Assembly (NCBI GenBank): GCA_964558325.1
Contig: CAZLCX010000001.1
Coordinates: 62,001 to 126,000, forward strand
Direction: 5' to 3'
Source of the DNA: Halonatronomonas sp964558325
Lineage (GTDB): Bacteria; Bacillota; Halanaerobiia; Halanaerobiales; Halarsenatibacteraceae
Length of the DNA stretch: 64,000 bases
A program made the translations under genes and the position numbers. Positions 53,980-61,959 of this stretch are shown piece after piece. Below the pieces are notes generated by a model, which saw only the letters and a list, made by a program, of their open reading frames with translations, was not told where the DNA came from and searched no databases. Each line of letters opens with the position of its first letter. The first letter of the stretch is position 1.

Positions 53980-55950
53980 ATGGAAGAATTGGCTTTAGGT
54001 ATTGATACCGGCGGAACTTTTACTGATGGAGTTGTAATTAACTTAAAAACTGAAGAAATTATTGCAGCCACAAAACAGGTTACCACCAGGGATGATTTAA
54101 CTGTGGCCATAGATAATTGTTTAAAAGCTTTACTCTCCTCAGATAAATTCCATCAGGAGGATATAAAACTGGTCTCTCTTTCCACAACCCTGGCCACCAA
54201 TGCAATTGTTGAAGGGCAGGGTGCTGAAGTAGGTGCCATTTTAATAGGTTTTAATTCAGTCGGAAAACTGCCGACAAAGCATCAGGCCGAGGTTGCAGGT
54301 GGCTGCACAATTAAAGGTAAAATCAAAGAAAAAATTAATTCCCAGGAAATTATCCAGAAGGTTAATGAAATGAAAGAAAAGGTTGATGCCTTTGCAGTCT
54401 GTGGTTATCTCAGTGTTCGCAATCCAGTCCAGGAAAAAGCAGTTGCAGAGATGATTAAAGAAGAGACAGGTTATCCTGTTGTCCAGGGCCATAATCTAAG
54501 CTCAGAGCTTGGTTTTCAGGAAAGGGCAAATACTGCTGTCTTTAATGCCCGGCTCTTGCCCTTAATCACTGATTTAATAACTGCAGTTGAAGAAAAACTT
54601 AAAGATTATCAACTTAATGCTCCTTTAATGGTTGTAAAGGGTGATGGAAGTTTAATTAGTGCAGAAGAGGCCAAAAAGAGACCAATAGAAACATCTTTAT
54701 CTGGTCCTGCAGCCAGCGTGATTGGAGCCAGACAGCTTGCGGATATTGATGATGGCATCATAATAGATATTGGCGGTACTACTACAGATTTAGCTCTTTT
54801 AAAAGATGGTCAGCCTGGCCTCAGCGAGGCTGGAGCTAGAGTTGGAGGCTGGTTAACCCGGGTTAAAGCAGCAAAGATAACCACAATTGGGCTTGGCGGT
54901 GATAGCCAGATCAGGGTAGATCAGTCAGGTCAATTAGAGATAGGCCCTGAAAGAGTTTTCCCTCTGGCCTGGGCTTCAGAAAAATATCCAGATCTGATTG
55001 ATGAATTGAAGAAAATAAAGGCTGAAGATTATTTTCCTATCAATCATCAGCCAGTTTCAGTCCTGATTTATATTAAAGAGCCGGTAAAATATAGTTTGAG
55101 TGCAGTTCAGAAAGAAATAATTCAGAAGATCAAGGAAAAACCCCACACTATCAGGGAACTTGGCAGGATTTTAGATATTGACCCAGAGGTCCTTCCCTGG
55201 CATCAACTGGTTAAAACAGGTTGTCTCCACAGGGCCGGTTTAACTCCAACTGATATGTTACACTGGCAGGATAAATACCTGGATTGGAATCAAGAAGCAG
55301 CCTGTCTTGCAGTTGAAATTACTGCCAGGAGAAAAGGAATGCCAGCTGGTGAATTTGTTGATTTACTTGAAAAAGAAATTGAGATCAGGCTTGGCTCATT
55401 AATTATTGAATCGACTCTAAGAGATGAAACAGATAAATTAGATTTTAGCAGGCGAGAGGTCGAGTATTTTTACAGAAAATTACTAGAGGATAATGCTGGG
55501 TCCATCCTTGATTTTAAGGTTGAGCTTTCCCAGCCACTGGTTGGAGTTGGGGCACCGGCCAGGGCCTATTTTCCTGGGGTGGTCGAAAGAATTTCAGCAG
55601 AACTTTACTTACCAGAATGGGCTGAAGTAGCCAATGCCGTTGGAACAGTGATGGGGAAGATTATTGAAAGAGTTAAAATTGTTATCAAGCCAGATGAAGT
55701 AGGTGCCGGTTATGCAGTTCATACTCCTGAGGAAAGGCTGGGATATAAACGCCTGGAGGCTGCATTAGAGACAGCTGAAAAACTTGGTAAAAAATTAGTT
55801 ACAGAAAAAGCTGAGAGATCAGCAGCCAAAGATATTGAAATTTATGTTGATAGAGAAGATAAGTATGGTCGGTTTAGTGGTGGCAGAGAAGAGGATAGAA
55901 TTTTTATTGAAACAATTCTGGATATTTCAGCAGTTGGTAAACCCTGGTAG
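53980..55950 (+). CDS. Hydantoinase/oxoprolinase-family (ASKHA) protein
   Basis: 656 residues. N-terminal GIDTGGTFTDGVVI and central IDIGGTTTDLALLKDGQP are the two phosphate-binding loops of the ASKHA ATPase fold of HyuA/5-oxoprolinase; ATNAIVEGQGAEVGAI and SLSGPAASVIGARQLAD lie between. The C-terminal 300 residues, with HRAGLTPTDMLHWQDKYL, are different from classical HyuA. No iron-sulfur Cys motif is present, so it is not the 2Fe-2S reductive activator (RACE/RamA) usually needed by corrinoid proteins, although the ATPase fold is shared. Homologues often sit in MttB clusters; role unknown. Confidence 0.85.
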   Translation: MEELALGIDTGGTFTDGVVINLKTEEIIAATKQVTTRDDLTVAIDNCLKALLSSDKFHQEDIKLVSLSTTLATNAIVEGQGAEVGAILIGFNSVGKLPTKHQAEVAGGCTIKGKIKEKINSQEIIQKVNEMKEKVDAFAVCGYLSVRNPVQEKAVAEMIKEETGYPVVQGHNLSSELGFQERANTAVFNARLLPLITDLITAVEEKLKDYQLNAPLMVVKGDGSLISAEEAKKRPIETSLSGPAASVIGARQLADIDDGIIIDIGGTTTDLALLKDGQPGLSEAGARVGGWLTRVKAAKITTIGLGGDSQIRVDQSGQLEIGPERVFPLAWASEKYPDLIDELKKIKAEDYFPINHQPVSVLIYIKEPVKYSLSAVQKEIIQKIKEKPHTIRELGRILDIDPEVLPWHQLVKTGCLHRAGLTPTDMLHWQDKYLDWNQEAACLAVEITARRKGMPAGEFVDLLEKEIEIRLGSLIIESTLRDETDKLDFSRREVEYFYRKLLEDNAGSILDFKVELSQPLVGVGAPARAYFPGVVERISAELYLPEWAEVANAVGTVMGKIIERVKIVIKPDEVGAGYAVHTPEERLGYKRLEAALETAEKLGKKLVTEKAERSAAKDIEIYVDREDKYGRFSGGREEDRIFIETILDISAVGKPW

Positions 55951-55965
55951 AAGGAGGACAGTAGT

Positions 55966-56613
55966 TTGGATAAGATAATTGCCTGTTCAACAATTAGAAG
56001 AGAAATTGAAGCATTAAATCCTGAGATGGAGGCAGAATATCTTGAATACGGTCTTCATCGAGCTCCAGAAAAATTAAATAAAAAGGTTCAGGAGGCAGTA
56101 AATCAATCAGAAAAAGCAGGCTTTCAGAGAATAAGACTGGGCTATGGGCTCTGTTCCAATGGAGTCGCAGGAATTAGCAGCCAGAAAGCTTCATTAATTG
56201 TTCCTAGAATGCATGATTGCATATCTATTCTCCTTGGTTCAAGTCAGTCTTATCATCATGAATTTTGTAAAAATCCTGGGACAATCTATTTATCCAGGGG
56301 CTGGATTGAATTTGGAGGTGATCCTTTAAGCCAATTTGAGAATTATAAAGAAAGAGTGGGAGCTGATTTTGCTCAGGAGACTATCGAGCTTGAATATAAG
56401 AACTATACCAGGCTGGTTTTTATTAATACCTGGGTTGATGGTTTAGAAGAGTACCGTGAATATGCCAGAAGAGCAGCAGATTTTATTAATCTAGAGTTTG
56501 AAGTAAAAGAGGGTGATCCAGAGCTATTGAAAATGTTACTTGCAGGAAAGGAAAATGATGAAATAGCTGTTTTTAAACCAGGAAGAATTATTTTGAGAAC
56601 TGATCTAGTTTAA
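55966..56613 (+). CDS. DUF1638 protein
   Basis: 215 residues, TTG start with AGGAGGA upstream. Family features: ACSTIRREIEAL at the N terminus, LGYGLCSNGVAGI with a conserved Cys, PRMHDCISILLGS with HDC, and FINTWVDGLEEYREYARRAA. DUF1638 proteins occur almost only beside MttB-type methyltransferases and corrinoid activators; biochemical function unknown. The Cys and His residues suggest metal or corrinoid binding, but this is unproven. Confidence 0.88.
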   Translation: MDKIIACSTIRREIEALNPEMEAEYLEYGLHRAPEKLNKKVQEAVNQSEKAGFQRIRLGYGLCSNGVAGISSQKASLIVPRMHDCISILLGSSQSYHHEFCKNPGTIYLSRGWIEFGGDPLSQFENYKERVGADFAQETIELEYKNYTRLVFINTWVDGLEEYREYARRAADFINLEFEVKEGDPELLKMLLAGKENDEIAVFKPGRIILRTDLV

Positions 56614-56647
56614 ATTTAATCTTAATTTGAGTAGGGAGGAATATTAA

Positions 56648-57442
56648 ATGATTATAATTGGTGAATTAATTAATTCTACAAGAGATGTTATTAAGGAGAA
56701 GATTGAAGAGAGGGATAAAGATTATATCCAGGAGATTGCTTTAAAACAACAGAAAGCAGGAGCTGAATTTATTGATGTAAATGCCGGGGCCTTTGTTCAT
56801 GATGAGATAGAGCATCTGCTCTGGTTAGTAGAAATAACTCAGGATGTTCTTGATAAACCCTTATCCCTGGATAGCCCTAATGAAAAGGCCTTAGAAAAGG
56901 CTGCTGAAAAACATCAGGGAATTCCTTTGATAAATTCAATTACCTTAGAAGATGATAGATACGGCAAAGTTTTACCTATAGTTAAAGAATATAATGCCAA
57001 TGTAATTGCCCTCTGTATGAGTGATGAAGGTATGCCTGAAAGTTCTGATGATAGAATTGAGGTAGCAGATAAGCTGATTAATAAATTAATCAATGATGGT
57101 GTTCCAGCTGATAATATTTTTGTCGATCCAATTATAACACCGATCAGTGTAGATTGTTCCCGGGGCTCAGAGATTCTAAATGCTATTGAAACAATTAAGA
57201 GCTGGGGCACTGGCGTTCATATCACCTGTGGATTAAGCAATATATCCTATGGACTGCCCCAGAGACACCTATTAAATCAGGCCTTTATGGTTATGGCAAT
57301 TGGAAGAGGAATGGATTCAGCAATAATTGATCCCCTTGATGATTATATGATCAAGCTGATCAGGGCTTCTGAAGTTTTAATGAATGAAGATCAACATGCT
57401 ATGAACTATCTAAAAGCATCCAGGGCAGGAGAACTTGATTAA
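56648..57442 (+). CDS. Methyltetrahydrofolate:corrinoid methyltransferase (MtgA/AcsE-like)
   Basis: 264 residues, pterin-binding TIM barrel. Conserved FIDVNAGAFVHDEIEHLLWL, LSLDSPNEKALEKA (pterin-binding Asp/Ser), NSITLEDDRYGKVLP, and CGLSNISYGLPQRHLLN. It exchanges methyl groups between methylcorrinoid protein and tetrahydrofolate. Downstream of MttB-corrinoid genes it closes the chain amine to corrinoid to methyl-THF. GGAGG ribosome site. Confidence 0.93.
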   Translation: MIIIGELINSTRDVIKEKIEERDKDYIQEIALKQQKAGAEFIDVNAGAFVHDEIEHLLWLVEITQDVLDKPLSLDSPNEKALEKAAEKHQGIPLINSITLEDDRYGKVLPIVKEYNANVIALCMSDEGMPESSDDRIEVADKLINKLINDGVPADNIFVDPIITPISVDCSRGSEILNAIETIKSWGTGVHITCGLSNISYGLPQRHLLNQAFMVMAIGRGMDSAIIDPLDDYMIKLIRASEVLMNEDQHAMNYLKASRAGELD

Positions 57443-57470
57443 AGGTTTTCAGTAAAAGGAGAGGTTAGAT

Positions 57471-58514
57471 ATGACAAGAATTGGAGTTATAGGAGGTGGA
57501 ATTGCCGGTTCCACAGTAGCAGTAGAACTGGCAGATGCAGGTTTTGAAGTCACCCTCTTTGAGAAAACAGATGAAATAGGTGGCCAGGTCTCAGAGTTTG
57601 GTTGTAAGGCAACTGATATCTGTACCCGCTGTAATCTCTGTCTGGTAGATTCAGTCTTCAACCAGCTTCATCAGGATTCTAATATAGAAATAAATAAGAG
57701 CCACCAGGTCATAGATTCCTATAAAGAAAATAATAGATTCACCCTCTACTGTGAAGAAGATGGGGTTGAGAAGGTATATAAGAATTTTGATAGAATAGTT
57801 CTGGCAACAGGTTACAGGCGCTGGTCTGAACTGGAGACTGGAACACCAGAAATCTTTTCAGATCAGAGGATAATCTGGTCCGGTCAGTTTGAAGAGATGT
57901 TATTTAAAAGGAAAGATTATCTTCAAAGTAAAGATCTAGAATTGGATTTAGATTTCAAACCAGAATCAGCTTATTTCATTCAGTGTAATGGTTCCAGGAG
58001 CCCCCAGGAAAAGGCGGCCTATTGTTCCCGGGTCTGCTGTGGCTATAATTATCGAATTGCCAGAGTTTTACGAGAAACCTACCCTGAAATGGAAATAGGA
58101 ATATTCTTCATTGATATGCAGGAATCTGGCTTTTTAACTGATCTTTCATTTCAAAAATTAATTGACGAAGAGATTAAATATTTCAATTGCAAGCCTCTGA
58201 GAATTAATAAAAGAGATGAAAAGATAGAAATAGCCTATGAAGATCAGGAAGTAGGCGAGATGAAGAAAGTTAAGACTGATTTATTAGTTCTTTCTGAGGG
58301 GATTCACCCAGGCAAAGAAAATGAGCTCTGGTCAAAACTCTTTAATTTACAGTTGAATTCAGATGGCTTTTTAGAAGAGATTAATCCTGGAAAGGATACC
58401 GGAGTCTATCTGGCTGGAACAGTATCAGGCCCAGGTGATATTGCAACAACAATTAGTAAAAGTAAATCAGTAGCAAATGAGATTATTGCTTTAGAAAAGG
58501 AGGTTGTTAGCTAA
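57471..58514 (+). CDS. HdrA-like FAD oxidoreductase, N-terminal half
   Basis: 347 residues. GGGIAGSTVAVELADAGFEV at residues 8-27 is the FAD Rossmann loop; a Cys-rich ICTRCNLC segment near 54-61 corresponds to the N-terminal cluster region of HdrA; CNGSRSPQEKAAYCSRVCCG (about 172-191) is the HdrA-specific Cys motif; YLAGTVSGPGDIATTI the C-terminal FAD site. It looks like one FAD module of HdrA; the remaining ferredoxin part is on the next gene, which starts where this one stops. Probably part of a MetVF-linked Hdr complex. Confidence 0.85.
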   Translation: MTRIGVIGGGIAGSTVAVELADAGFEVTLFEKTDEIGGQVSEFGCKATDICTRCNLCLVDSVFNQLHQDSNIEINKSHQVIDSYKENNRFTLYCEEDGVEKVYKNFDRIVLATGYRRWSELETGTPEIFSDQRIIWSGQFEEMLFKRKDYLQSKDLELDLDFKPESAYFIQCNGSRSPQEKAAYCSRVCCGYNYRIARVLRETYPEMEIGIFFIDMQESGFLTDLSFQKLIDEEIKYFNCKPLRINKRDEKIEIAYEDQEVGEMKKVKTDLLVLSEGIHPGKENELWSKLFNLQLNSDGFLEEINPGKDTGVYLAGTVSGPGDIATTISKSKSVANEIIALEKEVVS

Positions 58515-59893
58515 TGGCAGGCATACCTGAATATGAATTAGCCTGGATAGGTGATAAAGTGGAGACAAATTTCAAAGATATCCAGATCTCTGCTCAAAAT
58601 TTAGTTGCCTGTCAGGGAGAAATTGGAGATTTTATCCTTACCTGTAATGATCAGAATAATCCAGCTGAGATTAAGGCGGAAAATATAATTATTAATCTTC
58701 CCTATCAGGAAGAGCCTGTAATTGAAGGGGTAACTTCACTTTTGAATGATAATTATAATTTAGATGTTGATATGCCGGCAGTTATACTCCAGGATTATCC
58801 AGATTTATCTGCAGCCTTTATCAGCAGGGATGGTCTGAAAAGATCTCTGGAAATAAAAAATGATTATCCAGATAAAGAAGTCTATTATTTCTATCAGGCC
58901 ATGAGATTTCTTGAAGATAACGATAGACTCTATGAAGAGGCCAGAAAAGCTGGAATAGTATTTTTAAAGTTTGATATTGGTCAGCTAACAGTCACAGAAG
59001 ACCTAAAAATTAAATATAAAAGAGAAGATATTGAGCTTGAGTTGACTGGTACGATTCTGGCAGCCCCTGAATTAAAGGCTACTAAAGAGACAAAACGGCT
59101 GGCTAAAATCTTTAATCTGGCTGAAGGCTATCAGGATTATCTCCAGCTTGATAATATCTATCTCCAGCCGACTTTAAGTGGTAGAAGAGGTCTATATTTG
59201 TTGCGGGGCAGCAGAGGCCCAACCGCTTTAACATATTTTCAGGAAGAATTAGATTTTACCTTAAAAGAAGTTTCCAGGAATTTAACTGGCGTTGAAGAGA
59301 TTGATAGTTACGAAAGAACTGTAGATGATCAAAAATGTATACTCTGTTATACCTGTTATCGGGTCTGCCCCCACGGGGCAATCCAGAGAGATGCTGAATT
59401 AAATTCAATGAAGGTAATGAACTTAGCCTGTCAGGGCTGTAATCTCTGTATCAGCCGCTGCCCAACCTCGGCTATTGAAATAGACTATAATTATTTTCAG
59501 CAAAAAGATAGCCTTGAGGCTGAAACTACCCTGATTATCTGTGAGAATTCTGCAGAGATTGCAGCGGAAAAATATGATTCTCTGACAGGTGAAGATCCTT
59601 TAGCAGGTTTTAAAAAAGTTGTAGTTCCCTGTGTTTCAACTGTTCAAAGAAAAGAAATCATTCAGCTTTTAGCTGGAGATTCAAAAGATGTAATGATTCT
59701 GGGTTGTGTCGCAGAGGCCTGTAAACATCTGACTGGACATGATCGCTGTCAGCAGGTAGTAGATAGGATAAAAGAAGATTTAGCTAAGCTGGATTTAGAT
59801 CAAGACAGAATTCATTACAAAAGGCTTTCACCTCGAATGGCTAACGATCTTGGTGGGTTTCTGGCTGACTGGAAGGAGGCGGTTATTCAATGA
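58514..59893 (+). CDS. HdrA-like ferredoxin protein fused to an MvhD domain
   Basis: 459 residues. The first 270 resemble an HdrA C-terminal flavin domain (EVYYFYQAMRFLEDNDRLYE) but lack a GxGxxG loop, so it is probably not FAD-binding. Then two [4Fe-4S] motifs, CILCYTCYRVCP and CQGCNLCISRCP (about 272-320), and a C-terminal MvhD/FrhD-like delta subunit domain (TLIICENSAE, VVVPCVSTVQRKEII, ILGCVAEACKHLTGHDRC) with cluster-binding Cys residues. Starts within the stop of the previous gene; likely electron relay between HdrA and MetV/F. Confidence 0.82.
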   Translation: MAGIPEYELAWIGDKVETNFKDIQISAQNLVACQGEIGDFILTCNDQNNPAEIKAENIIINLPYQEEPVIEGVTSLLNDNYNLDVDMPAVILQDYPDLSAAFISRDGLKRSLEIKNDYPDKEVYYFYQAMRFLEDNDRLYEEARKAGIVFLKFDIGQLTVTEDLKIKYKREDIELELTGTILAAPELKATKETKRLAKIFNLAEGYQDYLQLDNIYLQPTLSGRRGLYLLRGSRGPTALTYFQEELDFTLKEVSRNLTGVEEIDSYERTVDDQKCILCYTCYRVCPHGAIQRDAELNSMKVMNLACQGCNLCISRCPTSAIEIDYNYFQQKDSLEAETTLIICENSAEIAAEKYDSLTGEDPLAGFKKVVVPCVSTVQRKEIIQLLAGDSKDVMILGCVAEACKHLTGHDRCQQVVDRIKEDLAKLDLDQDRIHYKRLSPRMANDLGGFLADWKEAVIQ

Positions 59894-60564
59894 TTGTTGG
59901 TAAATTAAAAGAAGTTAATGAAATAAAAGATAGCTTACCAGCTGATCTGGAAAGTCTCCTGATTGTTGGCTGTGGCAGCTGTGTTTCAGTCAGTCTTGCC
60001 GGTGGTGAAAGAGAAGTCGAATCATTAAAAAATTTACTGGATTTTTATTATCAGACAAATAATCAAGAGGTATCAATTGAAACAGAAACAGTTAAAAGAC
60101 AATGTGATGATGAGTTTCTGGATGAACTTGAACTGGCAATTTCCAGGAATGAGATAGTGCTTTCTCTGGCCTGTGGAGTCGGTGTCCAGCATCTGGCAAT
60201 AAAATATCCAGATAAAATTGTTTTGCCTGGCCTCGATACAACTTTTTATGGCCGGACCAGTGATATCGGTGAATGGGAAGAAATGTGTCATGGTTGTGGC
60301 AAATGTATTCTTGATCAATTTGCCGGTGTCTGTCCAGTAGCCCGCTGCTCAAAAAGCCTGCTGAATGGGCCCTGTGGTGGTTCCCAGGATGGTATCTGTG
60401 AGGTTGATGACAGTATAGAATGTGGCTGGCAGAAAATTTATGATCGAGCAGAGGAACTGGGTCAGCTCGAGAACTTATTAAATTTTGAATCGCCTAAAGA
60501 CTGGTCAACCCATAAAGATGGAGGGGTCAGAAGCCATAAAGATCCAGAGTTCTTCCAGGAATGA
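59890..60564 (+). CDS. metV: MetV-like methylenetetrahydrofolate reductase zinc/iron-sulfur subunit
   Basis: 224 residues. MTHFR_C domain: LIVGCGSCVSVSLAGGEREV, LSLACGVGVQHLAIKYP and the Cys-rich CHGCGKCILDQFAGVCPVAR with SLLNGPCGGSQDGICEV. In acetogens MetV joins MetF to form an NAD(P)-independent reductase. ATG overlaps the stop of the HdrA/MvhD-like gene by 4 bases, and metF follows. Confidence 0.92.
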   Translation: MIVGKLKEVNEIKDSLPADLESLLIVGCGSCVSVSLAGGEREVESLKNLLDFYYQTNNQEVSIETETVKRQCDDEFLDELELAISRNEIVLSLACGVGVQHLAIKYPDKIVLPGLDTTFYGRTSDIGEWEEMCHGCGKCILDQFAGVCPVARCSKSLLNGPCGGSQDGICEVDDSIECGWQKIYDRAEELGQLENLLNFESPKDWSTHKDGGVRSHKDPEFFQE

Positions 60565-60579
60565 AAGGAGAAATAGAGG

Positions 60580-61509
60580 ATGGCTGATTATATATCGAAA
60601 TTACAGAAACTATTAGAAGAAGATGAATTTGTAGTCTGTAGTGAGATGGGTCCACCTATAGGTGCTGATCCTGATTTTATCAGGAAAAAAGCTGATTATT
60701 TAAAGGGATATGTAGATGCAGTAAATATAACTGATAACCAGACTGCGATAGTAAGGATGTCAAGTATTGCTGCTGCTAAAATAGCGGCAGATGAAGGTCT
60801 GGAGATGATAATTCAGGCTACCGGTCGGGATAGGAATAGGATTGGAATTCAGAGTGATCTTTTAGGAGCAAGTGCCCTGGGTTTAAGAAATGTCCTTTGT
60901 CTGACTGGTGACCATCAATGTTTTGGTATGGATGAGGGAGCTAAGAATGTTTTTGATTTAGATTCTGTAAGTATGCTTAAAGCAGCAAGGTCTATGGTTG
61001 ATGATGGGGTTTTACTAAATGGCAAAGAAATGGATTTCCCACCTAAATTATTTTTAGGCGGGGCGGCCAACCCCTTTGCAGACCCCTTTGAACTCCATCT
61101 GATGAAAATTGAAAAGAAAGTAGAAGTTGGGATGGAATTTATCCAGACCCAGGCTATCTATAATTTAGAAAAATTTGATAGGTGGATGGAAGAAATTAGA
61201 AGAAGAGGAATTCATGAGAGATGTTATATCATGGCCGGGATTCTTCCAACTAAATCAGTTAAAGCTTTAAGAATGATGAAAAAACATGTTGCTGGTATGG
61301 ATGTGCCTGATGATATCATTGAGAGAATGGATAAGGCAGAAGATAAGAAAGAAGAAGGTGTAAGAATGGCAGTTGATATTATTGAGCATGTGAGAAAGAT
61401 AGAAGGGGTCAGAGGTATTCATTTAATGCCGGTGGCCTGGGAGGAAATTACTCCTAGAGTTGTCGAAGAAGCAGGCCTCTACCCGAGACCGGAGGTGTCA
61501 GAGATATAA
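60580..61509 (+). CDS. metF: Methylenetetrahydrofolate reductase
   Basis: 309 residues, flavin TIM barrel. SEMGPPIGADPDFIRKKADY near the N terminus, LRNVLCLTGDHQCFG (folate site), GMEFIQTQAIYNLEKFDRWM and IMAGILPTKSVKALRMM. Interconverts methylene- and methyl-THF (EC 1.5.1.20 or 1.5.7.1). In this operon it would oxidise methyl-THF made from the amine. Stop overlaps the next start. Confidence 0.95.
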   Translation: MADYISKLQKLLEEDEFVVCSEMGPPIGADPDFIRKKADYLKGYVDAVNITDNQTAIVRMSSIAAAKIAADEGLEMIIQATGRDRNRIGIQSDLLGASALGLRNVLCLTGDHQCFGMDEGAKNVFDLDSVSMLKAARSMVDDGVLLNGKEMDFPPKLFLGGAANPFADPFELHLMKIEKKVEVGMEFIQTQAIYNLEKFDRWMEEIRRRGIHERCYIMAGILPTKSVKALRMMKKHVAGMDVPDDIIERMDKAEDKKEEGVRMAVDIIEHVRKIEGVRGIHLMPVAWEEITPRVVEEAGLYPRPEVSEI

Positions 61510-61958
61510 TGGTTAAAAATAATAAAGAATTAGATTATAAATTTAAAGATGAGATAAAGTCAAAACCAGGTGGAGAAAATCTTAGCCTCTGTTATAGTTG
61601 TGGCAGTTGTACAGCGACCTGCCCTGTAAGTGAAGAGGAAGAAGATTTTAACCCAAGACTGATAATTAAAAAGGCATTACTTGGTTTTAAAGAAGAGCTG
61701 CTTTCTGAGCTTACTATCTGGCAGTGTATCCAGTGTCGCCGCTGTGTATCTGCCTGTCCCCAGAATGTCAGGTTTGCTGATATTATAAGGGTTTTAAGAG
61801 AGATGTCAGTTGAGGCCGGTTATTATTCAGAAGAACTGGAAGAAGAACTGGATAAATTTGATAGAAACTTAGTTAGCTATCGGTTAAAGAGTTTAGAAAG
61901 AGTTGAAGCTGGCAAGTCTACCTGGGAAGCAGAGCTACCAGATTCAGGTGGTGTTTAA
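61509..61958 (+). CDS. hdrC: HdrC-like iron-sulfur subunit
   Basis: 149 residues with two [4Fe-4S] motifs, LCYSCGSCTATCPVS (Cys about 28, 31, 34 and 38) and WQCIQCRRCVSACPQN. This is the HdrC form, carrying electrons between HdrA and HdrB. HdrB itself is not seen in the window and may lie beyond the right end. Overlaps metF by 1 base. Confidence 0.9.
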   Translation: MVKNNKELDYKFKDEIKSKPGGENLSLCYSCGSCTATCPVSEEEEDFNPRLIIKKALLGFKEELLSELTIWQCIQCRRCVSACPQNVRFADIIRVLREMSVEAGYYSEELEEELDKFDRNLVSYRLKSLERVEAGKSTWEAELPDSGGV

Positions 61959-61959
61959 G

